Shown: positions 1 through 11,764 of the stretch, one piece after another
Position numbering within the stretch: position 1 is the stretch's first letter
Layout of the letters: the number at the start of each line of letters is the position of its first letter
NCBI RefSeq assembly: GCF_052857255.1
Contig: NC_135505.1
Span: forward strand, 22,714,769-22,778,768
Source: Amblyomma americanum
Taxonomy: Eukaryota; Arthropoda; Arachnida; Ixodida; Ixodidae
Direction of reading: 5' to 3'
DNA length: 64,000 nucleotides
Translations under genes and position numbers: made by a program
The notes under the pieces: generated by a model
Database searches by the model: none
What the model was told of the DNA's origin: nothing
Seen by the model: the letters and a program-made list of their open reading frames with translations, nothing else

Positions 1-619
1 GATGCCGCTGAATTGGAAAGCGTGCCCTTAACAGCCGTCGCTTTAAAGTTGTGGAGGAGGACGGCGGAAAAGCCCTTCCGGTACGCAGCACAATAGGTCA
101 CGTAGTATTTATTATCGTCTAATTTAAAGATGCTTTTAATTAATAGAACACTTAGTAGGCATTTTTTACGAGTGCGGAGACTGAATAGGGGGAGGCTGGA
201 AAAGAACCGGAAGCTGTCGCGGCTACTAAGGGAGCCCCAGTCATGTCCCAATAAGGCATTCCGAAGGCTATCGAAGGTGACCCGAACGCAAAGTTTGCAG
301 CGTTAGATGTTTGGCAGTTTAATGTCCACAGGGCAAGAGGCGTCAAGGCTTTAGCAGGGCACACTGATATTTCATAGTTCGCCTATTCCTACTCCCTTCT
401 AAGCCTGGTCCTGTGAACCAGCGGTAGGGCTTGCTTTCATCACGAATGGTATTTTTTGGTCTCAGAAGCCTCGGGGCTAGTGCTTCATTAGTGCCGCTAT
501 GTTCATTTGAAGGTCCAAGAAAATGCCGTCTTTGACCACTAAGCGGTCACCTCTTTCGAACATGGTTTGTCTCTGCGAAAATCACGTTATGCCCTTACAT
601 TATTTCCTTTCCCTACCAG
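1..619. other. Intron or upstream sequence, nothing recognised
   Basis: I see no conserved coding segment, RNA gene or repeat copy that I can name here. It ends in the pyrimidine-rich acceptor of the first ABCC exon, so at least its 3' part is intron. Confidence 0.5.
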
Positions 620-748
620 CATGGCCATCCTGGGATTCATGAGACCACTCCAGATGTACCAAATGTGGTTCCTAGACGAATCCAACCAGACGGCCAAGAT
701 ATCGGAAGACTTCTCCTACCACTTCGAGAAAGAGAAGCAGAAGAGAGG
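620..748 (+). CDS. ABCC1-like: ABCC exon 1 of window: end of linker L0
   Basis: The acceptor CCTACCAG precedes base 620 and the donor GTTAGT starts at 749. The first base completes a codon begun in an upstream exon; the reading frame runs from 621 and ends with two bases of a Gly codon. The peptide contains GFMRPLQMYQMWFLDES, corresponding to the conserved segment of ABCC linker L0 (the G-x-x-R-P-L ... W-x-L motif) just before TMD1. It is followed by a charged stretch ending KEKQKR. No initiator Met is implied: the ATG at 621 is internal. Upstream exons for TMD0 are outside the window. Confidence 0.85.
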
Positions 749-1084
749 GTTAGTGGTTATCTTTTCATTAGTCCGCACTCGGGATCAGAGCCGTGATAAT
801 GCGCTTTGTGAAAAGTTGTAAAAGTATGCTAAATAAGTGAAAGCATTCTGCAATCTAGATAAAAAGAGGTGCATTCAAGTTAGAGAGCCTCAAGCAAAAT
901 ACATTTGCGAGATAATTCGGCGAATTGATCTCACAGGACGCCGTGGGTCCTAACACACCAGCCGCAGCAGAGAATCTTTCCTTGACTGTATCCATGGATT
1001 TTCCGCAATGCCAGTGCCGCGGACTGGCAGCAGGTTTTAATGCGATAGCATTACAGTCCGCATTTCGCAAAAATGGCGGCATGC

Positions 1085-1260
1085 GTCACGAAATTCGCTG
1101 ATTGGTCTGGAGGCGTCACGCGACTTCACAATCTGCCCACCGTGTCAGGTGGCAGCCGGCGCACCTGATTGTGAGCGAACAGTCCACCGTGGCAGGCGAG
1201 AATGAAATTAATTGTCGGTACATGGGGAGGTCGCGTGACCCGGAGACGTCATTACAACCT
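1085..1260 (-). repeat. Diverged SINE-like tail
   Basis: The stretch around GTCCACCGTGGCAGGCGAGA followed by ATTAATTGTC resembles the tail part of the repeat at 18595-18840 (GTCCACCGTTGCAGGTGGCA, then AATTAACTATTGAT). That repeat has a tRNA-like head. No head is visible here. Orientation follows the better copy. Confidence 0.4.
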
Positions 1261-1261
1261 G

Positions 1262-1335
1262 CATACGGAAGAAAGAAGAAAGAGGGGGATGGAAAGGGTA
1301 AGAAAGAGAAGAAAAGGAAAAGAGACAAGAAATAA
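1262..1335 (+). repeat. Homopurine tract (~70 bp)
   Basis: This is an almost uninterrupted run of A and G beginning GGAAGAAAGAAGAAAGAGGG and ending AAAAGAGACAAGAAA. It directly abuts the SINE-like tail and may be its expanded 3' simple repeat. It can also read as an open frame of Lys/Glu/Arg, which is not evidence of a gene. Confidence 0.8.
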
Positions 1336-1912
1336 TGGCTGGAAAATTCATTTGGAACCGGTTCCTTGCTTCGGCTAGCGAAGAATGTCTCTCTTCTGGG
1401 GGCACTTGGAAAAACAGGAGCACCAAGGTAGCAGTAATGGGGATCTCTAATGGAATCGCACTCTCCCCTTAAGATGCGTTAAGTGTCCCCCAAGTTTATG
1501 CAGCGCAACAAGTGACAAGAGACTAAGAAAGGGTTAAGGATGCCGCCATCGCTATTCTTGCCTCTTATTTCGTTGCACTTTATCGGTTGTCGTGCTGTAC
1601 AAACGTATAATGTAATGCTGCCATCTAGCTTAAGTCTACACTTTGCAGCAGGTTATCGTGTAGTCCTCTCTAAAATGTGTACGCCAATGCCTGTTATCCT
1701 GTTATTTGCGCAATACAGCACGCAAAAATTAACACCGGTTGCGCCGGTCAGGCTCTGAAACTTAGGCAACTTAAATAACGTTCATTCGCCTATAAGTGCT
1801 TCTGGATATCTCGAAGCACTTGAATCTTGCTTCTAAAGCTTTGTCAAGTGCATAAATGAGCGCTCCATCTTCCACACTTAGCGACGCCACTTTTTTCCTT
1901 TTCTTGGCGCAG

Positions 1913-2077
1913 GGCTGTGCTGAGCAAGAAGCCCGACGCCGATGGCCGGCGTCCCCTGGTGTCCATGATCGGAATAATGACGCCTCTGTTCCGCACCTAT
2001 TGGCTCGAGCTCACTCTCGTGGCTCTCGTCAAGCTGGTGGCCAGCGTGCTAACCTTCGTCGGCCCGCTCGTTCTCGA
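1913..2077 (+). CDS. ABCC1-like: ABCC exon 2: start of TMD1 (first core helix)
   Basis: The acceptor is TTGGCGCAG and the donor is GTGAGT at 2078. It enters in phase to complete the Gly codon left by the previous exon and ends with GA of an Asp codon. The peptide has a basic cytosolic stretch (AVLSKKPDADGRRP) and then LFRTYWLELTLVALVKL followed by FVGPLVL. This fits the first helix of TMD1 (TM6 in full-length MRP numbering), where the family has the F-x-G-P motif at the helix end. High GC relative to flanking intron. Confidence 0.93.
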
Positions 2078-4290
2078 GTGAGTGCGCGCCTCCCACCGGG
2101 CCTGTTCACCTAAACAGTGTCTGGGCAAATGCGGTTAGCATAAGTCCGGTGAAAGGGTGAATAAGACCTCCTGTTGTCTTCTGGGTGAAACGGTCAAAGC
2201 TGCTCTCGCAGTAGCTGTAGCGTTCTCCTAATCAGAAAGAGGAGTCAGATACAAATGCAACCGTGGTGGCTCTATTTTGATGAAGGTTTATAACAAATTG
2301 ATGCACGTTAAAATAAATATAATTGGTCAGAATTAATGCAGGCCCTCAACGAAACGCCTTGCATCATAGTCCAATGTCCGGCACATGCAGAAAATTGGTC
2401 TTGCAGGCAAACCTTAAAATCTTTTTCTACCTTTGCTTAAAATTGGTTCACCCCATTTTTACGACTAAATATTTTTGTATATTTTCTTTATTCGACTACT
2501 TCCCTCTGCCTTCTGTAAACGACTTTATCTCTCTAAACCCGCGCTTCAAAGCAGAATGTTGCGTCAGTGGTCACGAAATGCCAGCAAAAGTCTATTTTTT
2601 ATTCACTAGCCTCTCCTTGTGTCTCTCGGCGCGAAAAACCTTACTGACATTTCGGGACAGGTACCGAATCTGGTATAAAGACAATCGGTGCCACATTTCC
2701 TTGCGCAAACCTGCTGGCAGGAAATGTAGAAGTCCCAATGAACATGAGTACGCATGTGCGTACGTCCCCCGGAAGCAACTACTTTTATGCAGGCCTCAGT
2801 AAATGAAACTTTGTCACTGCCCGCGAAAACGCACCTTTTCGCTATATATAGTAGCGGTTCGTGCTAGTTGGTGGCACTTGGTGGTTGGTACCTAACATAC
2901 ATAAAAGAAGTGTTAACTAATGGAGCATACCACGTTTTCCCACCGATTACAAATGACATATGTTGTCTTATAATCTGCACCATGCTTTAAACACATATCA
3001 GCATACAACGGAATACACAAAAGCTGAGCTGCGGAAATATTTTGTTCAAATGTCATTCTATGTCTCCACTTATTGATCGTTGAACGTTTGCTTGAGTGTT
3101 AATGTGTTTTTAACATATATATGACCATTTCAGTGTTCTCATTTTTTTAAACATTATTCGAGTCATTGGATATATGTGTCGAGAGTTTTCTTTATTTAAT
3201 CTACTGCTTTATGTGTGACTGGTTTTGAAAATTTTCTGTACCTCTTGTGTGCTACTGCTTGTACGGGCTTCCTGGTCCCAGTCAAGCTGCCCAGGCAGCT
3301 TTCAGCCAGGAAACCCTTCAGTTGAACCTAGAAAATAAACTTATTGACTATTGACTATTAGTACGTGGTGGAAAATTACCTTTCCTAAAGCACGTTTGGG
3401 TTTCATTAAGTACCAAAAATTTTCGACGAAACTGTTCTCGACCCAGAAGCAAAACTCTTCAATTTTTTTGGTGATCTGGTATGGCACTGTGCTGAGTGCA
3501 AAAAAGTACTGAAGAAATTGAGCGCCTGCCCGAAAACTGTACTCACGGACAACTTCAATTGAGTAGAAGCTACGCGTACGACACACCAGTGTCCAGATCG
3601 GCGTGGGCCGCAAGCGAATGCTTGAGAACAGCAAACCTGCGAAAGTCGCGGTCGGCTATATGTCCTATGCTCAATATTGCTGGCTTGTGTATTACTACAG
3701 CGGCGGCGATTTTCACTTCTCTGAAGCAAGAACATCTCCATTAGAAGTTGCATGTCTACTAACTCAATATATGCGCCTAAATATGGCGTCTCCCGAACTA
3801 ACAACGGTCGTCATAACATTGAACACCGGGGCACACGTACGGGTGGCCTGGGGTGGTTGATAGTAGCAGGTCAAGCGCGTCAGGGTAGACTGCGCATGCA
3901 TTGCGGCGAGCGGAGTACAGGACGAGTACTGAGCGTGATCGCGCAGCTGTGAAACTCTGCAACAATACAATGTCTCTTCGCGCTTTCGATGCCATTGTGT
4001 TTAGAGGCCCGGGACCCCTAAAACCTTGGTCGAACGGCTTTCCCCTTGGCCTCTTGTGCACACTGGCGTGTGAAATATAAAAGAGTAAACAAACAACTCG
4101 CTTATGGTAACTACCAGCTGCTGTTCCTGCTATGCACGGCTTCGACGTGCTGCTGAAGGGCCCGAGTTGCGCTGAACTGTCCCGTACCTTCAGTGCGGAG
4201 AAATTTCTCTACCGAGGAAGCGGTGTATTCCCTTGTGTTCACTGCACCTCTGGTGCCTCGTGGGACCAACGTTCCTCTCGTTTATCACAG
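2078..4290. other. Intron 2, mostly unrecognised
   Basis: This is AT-rich intron sequence. Apart from the LINE tail at 3150-3360 I recognise nothing. Several short open frames around 3500-4060 overlap on both strands and show no conserved motif. Confidence 0.5.
3150..3360 (+). mobile_element. CR1-like LINE 3' tail
   Basis: The block ends with AATAAACTTATTGACTATTG and ACTATTA, a polyadenylation-like AATAAA followed by short TATTGAC repeats. It is preceded by a GC-rich hairpin-like stretch (CAAGCTGCCCAGGCAGCTTT). Short 3' repeats without poly(A) are typical of CR1/L2-type LINEs. No coding part remains, so the family call is tentative. Confidence 0.5.
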
Positions 4291-4465
4291 CATGCTGATC
4301 GCCTTCGTGAGCTCCAACGACCCCCTGTGGCGCGGCCTGCTGTTCGCCTTCACCATGTTCTTCTCCGCTATGTTGGAGTCCATCCTCAACGGCCAGTACG
4401 ACTACCGCATCTACGTGATATCGATGCGCATGCGTTCAGCCATCATCAATGCTATCTACAAGAAG
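4291..4465 (+). CDS. ABCC1-like: ABCC exon 3: TMD1 second core helix
   Basis: The acceptor TTTATCACAG ends at 4290 and the donor GTATTA starts at 4466. The first base completes Asp (GA|C) and the exon ends in phase 0 at AAG AAG. It encodes MLIAFVSSND, then a hydrophobic segment GLLFAFTMFFSAMLESI (second TMD1 helix), then the conserved coupling segment RMRSAIINAIYKK. This matches the family's G-M-R-x-R-x-A-x-x-x-x-I-Y-x-K region at the cytosolic side. Part of an overlapping frame upstream of 4291 is intronic. Confidence 0.94.
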
Positions 4466-4689
4466 GTATTATGCGCGGCTGTCTTGCTTATGCATGATCG
4501 CGCTTAGTGTCGCGCTTGATATGCGAGCGTTGCTTCGCTGTCGTCAGGGTCGTGTCGAGTCCAATGGTATACTACCAATCGGCACGGATATTGAACTATG
4601 AATCAATCATAGTTGGCTTTGGGAGGGACATCTAAGCTGCGGTGACTCGAACATGCCTCCACTGGACATCAATGGCACTCGTAACAGTA

Positions 4690-5746
4690 GACGTGCTCTA
4701 CCGATTCCACAAAGCCATGCAGGCATTGCCGAATCAGGGTGTAGAAGAGTCTTATGTGAAAATACTGGAAGATATCTATAACTACTACACACCTACCATA
4801 ATCCTTCATAAAGTCAGCAAAAAAAAATCCAATAAGGAAAAGTGTCAGGCAGGGAGACACGATTTTGCCAATGCTATTCACCGCCTGTTTACAGGAGGTG
4901 TTTCGAGGCCTGGATTGGGAATAGCTGGGAATAAGAGTTAATGGAGAATACCTCGGTAATCTCCGATTCCCTGATGACATTACCTTGCTAAGTCACTCAG
5001 GGTATGAACTGCAGAGCATGATCAATGAGTTATACAGGAAGAACAATACGGTGTCTAAAAATTAACATGCAGACAACCAAAGTAATGTTTAACAGTCTCT
5101 CAAGGGAACAGCAGTTCCCAGTTGGTAGCGACGTGCTGGAAGTGGTAAGGAAATACGTTGACTTAGGGCAGGTAATGGCTACTGATCTCGTTCATGAGAG
5201 AGAAGTAACTAGGACAATAAGAATGGGGCGGAGTGCATATGGCAGTTTTCCGAGGTCATGCATGGCAGTTTAGCAATATCCCTCAAGAGAACAGTATACA
5301 ACAGCTGTATCTTACCGGTATTCACCTATGGGGCAGAAACGTGGAGGCTAACGGAAAGGGCTCAGCTTAAGTTAAGGACACCGCAGCGAGCTATGGAAAG
5401 AAAACATACGTGTAACGTTAAGAGACCGGAAGCGGGCAGAGTGGGTGAGAGAGCAAACGAGGGTTAATGACATCCTAGTCGAAATCAAGAGGAAGAAATG
5501 GGCTCGGGCAGGGCATGTAGTGCGAAGGCAAGCTAACCGCTGGTCCTTAAATTAAGGGTAATGGAGTGGATTCCAAGAGAAGGTAAGCTTAGCAGGGGGG
5601 GGGGGCGGCATAAAGTTAGGTGGGCGGATGAGATTAAGATGTTTGTGGCTATACGGTGACTGCAGCTGACAAAGACAGAGTTAATTGGAAAAGCACGGGA
5701 AAGGCCTTTCCCTTGCAGTAGTCAGGCTTATGATGATGATGATGAC
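4690..5746 (+). mobile_element. RTE-type LINE fragment (RT to 3' end), copy A
   Basis: It encodes broken pieces of an RTE-like reverse transcriptase and the tail downstream of it. The pieces include NQGVEESYVKILEDIYN, the thumb-side segment VYNSCILPVFTYGAETW, VNDILVEIKRKKWA and WIPREGK. Frame shifts and stops separate them. The copy ends in TGATGATGATGATGA, the short 3' microsatellite expected of RTE elements. Four other fragments of the same family lie at 13429, 30490/34286, 52815 and 58303 (minus). Inactive copy. Confidence 0.85.
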
Positions 5747-6609
5747 ACCATATTATTTGCAGCTTCTCCACGAATTGCGTACTGCTGTGAGACTATCTTA
5801 TAATAATCGACATTTAGCAGAGATCGGTGCTTTTTTCCACCTACAGGCTCTCTTGGCGCCAGCGACGGACTTATAAATGGAATCTAAGGGCTAACTTAGC
5901 AAGACACCGGGCTAAAGTACAGGCGCTACAGCCAACGAAAGACGGGAGCTTTGTTACTGCCGGTATGAAGCTGTTCTGACTGACTCAGTTGGCGGGCACT
6001 CCTGAAGCCATCTAAGTGGTTTGGCAGCTATCCTGCAGCTGAGCGGGTGCGGACAGTAATGTGTGGCGCTGCACTTGGATGCAGGAGAAATGCGGAAACG
6101 CTCGTGCATTCACATCTCGGTACACTCCAAAGAGCCTGAGTTATTGGAAATTACTCCGAAGGCCTCAACCAAGATGCCTTTCCCAGACCAGATGTAGCTT
6201 TGTTGACATTCGAAATACTATTTTTTTTTCTTGTGCACACTTTTCCCGTAGCGCTTCTTTTATTCTCAGAACACCGCGAACTTCTGAGTTAAATTGCCTG
6301 TACTGGTTGACTTCGGAAATTGGAAGGGAGCAAAAAAAAAGCAGTGTGTAACAACCGGGACAAACCTTTGTGCTCCTTCCCCGTTACCTTTTGATGACGC
6401 AATTTCAAGGACGCTTGATGGCATGCTGTATTATTCAGACCAATAAGCAACTGCCACACTGAGTGTCTGTGCACTACTATTATGAAATGTAATCAACGGG
6501 ATTTCCCAGAACCCCAACAAACAACACAATGTTGGTTTAACTTTCCCCTTGTTGACTGGTTTGTGCGTTCGTGATGACATATATACTGTCGCCCCTGCTT
6601 GCTTCGCAG
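5747..6609. other. Intron 3 remainder, nothing recognised
   Basis: No conserved coding motif, SINE promoter boxes or terminal repeats were seen before the exon 4 acceptor. Confidence 0.5.
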
Positions 6610-6864
6610 GCCCTGGTTCTCTCCAGCGTTGCCAGGGGTGAATACACGACGGGAGAGATCGTCACCCTCATGTCGGTAGACACCCAAAGAGTGATGGACT
6701 ACATCCAAGTATTCAACCTCATCTGGATCACCCCCCTGCAGATCGGCCTCGCGATCTGGCTTCTCTGGGGGCAACTGGGCATTGCCACATTGGGTGGCCT
6801 TGGAGTCATGATCATCTTGATACCCGTCAATGGTGCTGTCACCGCATACATCAGGAAGTGCCAG
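6610..6864 (+). CDS. ABCC1-like: ABCC exon 4: TMD1 middle helices and coupling loop
   Basis: The acceptor GCTTCGCAG ends at 6609 and the donor is GTACGT at 6865. It encodes 85 complete codons, phase 0 at both ends. The conserved motif GEIVTLMSVDTQR (family G-E-I-V-N-L-M-S-V-D-x-Q-R) is followed by two hydrophobic helices around IWITPLQIGLAIWLLWG and GGLGVMIILIPVNG. This is the most conserved part of ABCC TMD1. The motif placement shows that no exon is missing between this and the previous exon. Confidence 0.96.
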
Positions 6865-8532
6865 GTACGTGCAGAAAATGGCTGTCCATTTTGTACTTCA
6901 CCAACTTGACAGAATATTTTGCCTTCTCTTTTGTGGGGTTTGGACCTGACTCCACTTGTCTCATTTCGCCTGTTTAAAAATTTCAAAGCGATCACCCTCA
7001 CAAGCTTATCGGAAACAGAACATTCTCCTTTTACTGATCATGAGGGTGTGTTCGAAACGCTTTTTTTTCCCACGCACTATAGAAATTTGGGGTTCCCTTC
7101 CTGGCCCAACTCGTATTCTGCCTTGGAAATAATTTAAAGGTTCTGCGATTTGTAGCTGGCGTGTTCTTATTTAGCATTTCCATGTGCCTACACAGTCCGT
7201 TATGTCATGAGCTGCTGACTGTCAAGACTGCGTTTGTGAGTTGTGTTTTATTTTTTCTGCCGTATCTTTACGCGAAGCAGCGGTATGTGAACATAACGTA
7301 AATAAATGAACAAAATGGGCGGTTGGTATTCATTAACGCAGTGCATTTTTTTCAGGTGCGACATGAGCGTTCAGCAAAATCTTCTTCATGGGAGCGGCTG
7401 AACAAAATACCATGAAGAATGCAGGATTTATACCTTTATTTTCAAATCGCGCTACAAAGGCAACCTCAGAATGAAACTAGGCCAGCTAGCGCAGCTTGCC
7501 GTGTCGCTCAAACCGCGAATTCTATCGCATTGGTTATTCGCAATATAATGGGCATTTAAGCGGTAGCCTTGTTGATTGTGTACCTCAATTTCTCGCTAGT
7601 TTTCATGAATTTGATTTTGTGGCTTCGTTTTCTAGGAAGAGAACGCCGAAAATTAAAAAAAGACGCATTGCTTTAAAAAAGCTGTCTTCGAGCTTCTAGT
7701 AGAGAAACACCAATGAAGTGGATGTGATAGTGTTTATCTCGCGCATTCTGACGCTTTATCAAGTGTTACTGCTTTTTACGTTGTTTTGTAAGTTACCATG
7801 TTTAAAAACACGAACAATCTTCGATTCTGGGGCTTCTATAGGATGAGGAGCGTTTCATTGAGCTGCTGTACCTCCCGCTTTAACGTAAAACATCTTCAGG
7901 TACACCGTATTCCTCCACTCTGAAGAATGTAAAACTTTTCCATGTTTACCGCCCTTTTGTTGTGTAACAAAATTACAGGGGAATGATAAAACTTTGTGGG
8001 CCACTTGCTTGCTCACCGAGCTCCGTGGTGGTGGCAGATGCTCACATGGAGTGAGGCTATAATAGGATAGAACTATAGGGGATGCAACTTAAACTGTAGT
8101 CGGCAGCAATGAACCACGGATCTCAGGGCCCTCTATTACTCCGCTAGCCAATCGCAGCAGTAAACGAAAGAAACCATTGTAACGTTTCACTCTAATAAAC
8201 AAGAAAGAGGCGTCAAAATTGTTGAGTTCAGAATTTAGTCTTGTGAATAGTTTTTTGTTTAAGTAACACGAAAAGCTTTAAAAAGGGATTATTTGCTTGT
8301 TGCGGAGGAACGTTTGTGCGGTAGGGGTGACTGTGGCTGGAACTTCACGCTAACATAAGGTCTATCCAACTATAACTCACGAAATTTGCAGGGATCATGA
8401 GGCCACAGATGCGTAAGGACTTGGAGGGTGCTGGGAGAACTCATTCTCACGCAGTGCAGCCAACTCGGCTGATGATGACTCTAGATGATGACTGACATTG
8501 AACGTGCGTTCTTGCTCTTGTCCGGACTGCAG
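6865..8532. other. Intron 4, nothing recognised
   Basis: AT-rich sequence with poly-T and poly-A runs. I found no repeat shared with the rest of the window and no coding motif. Confidence 0.5.
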
Positions 8533-8736
8533 GTTCAGCTGATGAAGCACAAGGACAGGCGTCTGAAGCTGATGAATGAAATGCTGGGAGGCATTAAGGT
8601 GCTGAAGCTTTACGCCTGGGAGATGTCCTTCCAGGAGCGTGTGCTCGCAATTCGCGAGGACGAGATGAAGTCCCTCAAGGTGCAGGCTTATTTCGGGGCG
8701 GCCATCATCTTCGCGTTTACAACCGCCCCATTCCTG
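8533..8736 (+). CDS. ABCC1-like: ABCC exon 5: cytosolic loop of TMD1
   Basis: The acceptor GGACTGCAG ends at 8532 and the donor GTGAGT starts at 8737. It encodes 68 codons, phase 0/0. It carries MKHKDRRLKLMNEMLGGIK and VLKLYAWEMSFQ, the hallmark ABCC loop (K-D-x-R-x-K-L-x-N-E-x-L-x-G-I-K-V-L-K-L-Y-A-W-E). It then starts the next helix (FAFTTAPFL). Open reading continues 5' of the acceptor but that part is not conserved and is treated as intron. Confidence 0.96.
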
Positions 8737-9109
8737 GTGAGTGGACGCAGTGTTGGCTCATCACTGGTTTCACTTCTGCGCGTTTCACAACGGCTGAGCT
8801 TGAAGACTGTGCGGCGGCCACCGCAAGCGCTACCTATCCAGGAACATTTTAGAACGATTTATAGAGAAGCAGCGGTAAGCCGCCTCTTCATTAAACAGTC
8901 CATTAATTTTTTGTACGAATCTGTTGATATCTGAAGGAGCTTCAGAAGCGTTTTTCTTGAAATGTCCGGTTCTCTTCCCGGTCAGAATCGTGTTGCGCTC
9001 ACATGGGCAGACAACTTTCGTGCTACACGCTGTGATATTCTCTTAAAACTAAAATTTTCAAAACTAAACTTATATGCTTTTACAGAACGATGTAAAGGTC
9101 GATCTTATA

Positions 9110-10165
9110 AATCGCTTTTGTTGCTCGGGTCTGATTGTAAATTTGAACCTTGAATTATGTAATCAGAGTAAAATATTTAAGAATAAACTTCGACAGTGCC
9201 CTTTGAGGGAATGATCGCCTCTCCCATGTTTGTAAAAAGCTACGAGCCGCCTCCTGTATACTTTAAAAAATTAGGTGTTACATGCCGCTTTAAGTACGGA
9301 AAGTATTGTAAGCGCTTTTGGTTATAGCATCCTGCGATAGAATATAATGGTTTATGGCCACAGTGTAGTTCGCTGCAAGCGTAGGATTAACTCTATCCTG
9401 CGTTCTCTGTTAAAAAATGTTGGTATGATTTGGCCTTGGTTCTAATTCTCATGTTTTGAAAATATTTTCACTGCCTGAACGTGTTTTGATAGAAACAGTT
9501 TTCTTGAAATATATTTGGTTTAGTAACTATAAGATCCCGTATGTTCCCATGTGGTCTCTTCGACCAAGGAGCCATGTTGTATACCACGACGGTCAACAAG
9601 ATACAGTATAATTATTTCCAAGGGTTCGTGGCGCGAAAACTAAATATAAGTTAAAAATTTGTTGACATAAACTGATAACTAATGGTTTGATGACTTTTAG
9701 GCATGATGTTTCGCCGGTTATGGTGGAAAATCATGCGATCTCTGGAATGTGTTAATGACTTTGTTTTCTTCAGAATTCAGGAATGCATAACGATTTATAT
9801 AGATCGTAATGGTGACGTGTTATTGCAACGCATATATTTGAAAATATTTTCTCCGGCATTTACATTTCCATGGATGTTAGGTATTGCCGTGTCCCAGACT
9901 TCCTCTCTTCCGCAAGACCTTTCATAGGAGAGTTATTCAATACTGAACATCTGTTTTGTGTGTTCTTTTATTTATTTATTTTGCTCTCGCAACTAATGTG
10001 ATGTTTTGTTCAGTTTAATATGTCTTATCATCCTCTGTGTGTATGTATGCACGGTCCCGCAGCCTGTCCGGCTCTGCCGCTGCAGCCCTATATGAGGCTT
10101 TGGCAGGCCAGATGTTTGTACATTTTGTTTATGTTTTGCGCAATAAAGTATTATTATTATTGTTG
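9110..10165 (+). mobile_element. CR1-like LINE 3' part
   Basis: The block translates in shifted frames to the RT downstream region, including NDRLSHVCKKLRA. This matches the better preserved minus-strand copy at 33202-32900 (NDHLSHVCKKLRT). Further on, TTGGTTTAGTAACTATAAGA matches the same copy's 31690-31442 segment. It ends with CAATAAAGTATTATTATTAT, a 3' (ATT)n tail. Many stops; inactive. Confidence 0.72.
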
Positions 10166-10440
10166 TTCTCCGCACTACGAAGGGTTAGGTGCGCTGTGGC
10201 GAACATTCGTAAAACATAGTGAATCTTCCTGCAGAAACCTTGTTTGTGTTGCAGCTTGTGTCACACGTTAATGACCTCTTCATGGCTACCTTTTCAAGAG
10301 CGGTACCGTAGTTCAAACTACCAAATCTTGTATACAAATTGAGCTGCAGCTATTATAATCATGGCTTTGGTCCCGCGTTGCGATTCCATTTTTCTTCCTA
10401 ACGTTTCTCAATAGCAACAGCGTATCATACTGTACAGACT

Positions 10441-10541
10441 TCTAGCGTGCAGCGTTACGCCAGCACGCTCGGCCTCGCGCGCAGATCAGAATTCGACAAC
10501 TACGCGATCGGATCTACGTGCTGCGCCTTCTCGGTTTGTCG
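10441..10541 (+). repeat. 5' LTR (recognisable part)
   Basis: It begins TCTAGCGTGCAGCGTT and shares GCGCGCAGATCAGAATTCG and GTGCTGCGCCTTCTCGG with the right LTR. The first bases read TC instead of TG, probably a mutation. Similarity is lost after the CTCGG(T/C)TTG block, so the true right border is uncertain. Confidence 0.65.
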
Positions 10542-10891
10542 CTCCGCTCCAAGCTCTCTCCTGGCTCAAAGAGTACCAGACACCTTAGGCTTGTGTCTGG
10601 GATGCTCCCTCCACAAATTGGCGACTCAAGACTTCGAGCTGCCCCGCCTACGCCTACCGCTGCACGGAGCTCGAGACCCCGGCTGCCTTCGACGCCTGCC
10701 ACAGATGTCGGTAAGCGACGAAAACAGCTTCCTCCACTGCCTCGTCGTTTCTGTCGTCCCTGCCGCAGCCCCCGCATAAGCACGACGTCTCCGCGCTTCA
10801 GCTGCCCGAATTCTGGACCTAGGACTCGGAACGCTGGTTCCTGACCATCGAGTCCAAGTTTCGCCTCAGCGGCATCACGTATCAGACGGAC

Positions 10892-11764
10892 ATGTACTAT
10901 CATGCCATCAGTGCTCTCGCTCTTGTCACTGCTACGGTTGTCCGAAACATTCTGCGCTCACTGCCTGCTGATCGCCCTTGCGACCATCTACGAGCGGCGC
11001 TCATGTGGCGAATTTGTGAATCGGAGCAACGCCGCCTGCAACACCTGCTTCAGGTGGAAGAACTCGGCGGCCACAAGCCCACCGAGCTCCTGTGTCGTAT
11101 GATGCACCTGGCTGCTAACCATTCTCCGCCTCTGGACGCATCGCTGCTGCGGGAACTGTACCTGCAACGCCTCTCTGAGCGTGTGCGCAAAATCCTTGGC
11201 GTGTTGACAGCAGAAATCGCCTCCCTGGTACAAATGGCTGACCAGCTGATGGGCGTCTTGCCTGCGACACCCTGTTCCTCCGCTCCTGTCACATCTGCGC
11301 GTTCAGCCACCGGCGACCGCATAGACCGGCTACTCGCCCCCTTCGCTGCGCTGAGCCGCGAGATCGACACACTGCCTTCTGACAGTGCTGTTCTGCGGGC
11401 ACATCACGCTGGCGCCTCATCCCAGTCTCCGCACCACGAGGCACTCTGCAGGGAAGACCGTTCCCCCTGGTCTCGTCGCCGCCGCTCGTCTCATGCGCAC
11501 TACTGTTCCCTCGCTCGCCACTGCTTGCAGCCCTGCAGTTTCTCAAGAAACCACCGTACCTGGGATGTGCCGCTGTCCACGGGCCCGGACGACCCCTTCC
11601 TGGCCAGCTTGGCAGCATGCCAGGAGTCTTCCACTGCTCGGACTTTCCTGCGTTTCCGATCTCGCTCTAAGCCGCCGGTAACGACTCCACCAACTGTGAG
11701 CACAACTCCCGCACCTGTTCCAACACTTCTACCTCCTGTCTTCTCACCATCCCACGCCTTCTGA
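10892..11764 (+). CDS. Gypsy-like gag protein (290 codons)
   Basis: This is an open frame for a gag-type capsid region. A helical segment is followed by LLQVEELGGHKPTELLCRMM and LLRELYLQRLSERVRKIL, a pattern typical of tick gypsy gag proteins (an L-G-x-x-x-P-(S/T)-x-L-L-R-x-M core). The capsid frame is already open upstream of 10892 without an ATG, so the true start is uncertain. No zinc knuckle was seen downstream. It is an element protein and not a host gene. Part of a related gag is at 48928-49725. Confidence 0.65.
   Translation: MYYHAISALALVTATVVRNILRSLPADRPCDHLRAALMWRICESEQRRLQHLLQVEELGGHKPTELLCRMMHLAANHSPPLDASLLRELYLQRLSERVRKILGVLTAEIASLVQMADQLMGVLPATPCSSAPVTSARSATGDRIDRLLAPFAALSREIDTLPSDSAVLRAHHAGASSQSPHHEALCREDRSPWSRRRRSSHAHYCSLARHCLQPCSFSRNHRTWDVPLSTGPDDPFLASLAACQESSTARTFLRFRSRSKPPVTTPPTVSTTPAPVPTLLPPVFSPSHAF

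Noticed and set aside
1262..1335. Lys/Arg-rich protein encoded by the purine tract
   Set aside because: Low-complexity sequence; both strands are open for the same trivial reason.
3496..4061. Overlapping open frames in intron 2 as a gene
   Set aside because: Several frames on both strands overlap, none shows a recognisable domain or splice support.
10892..11764. Long open frame (290 codons) as a host gene
   Set aside because: It lies between related LTRs, has gag-like segments and resembles the broken gag at 48928-49725, so it belongs to a retroelement.
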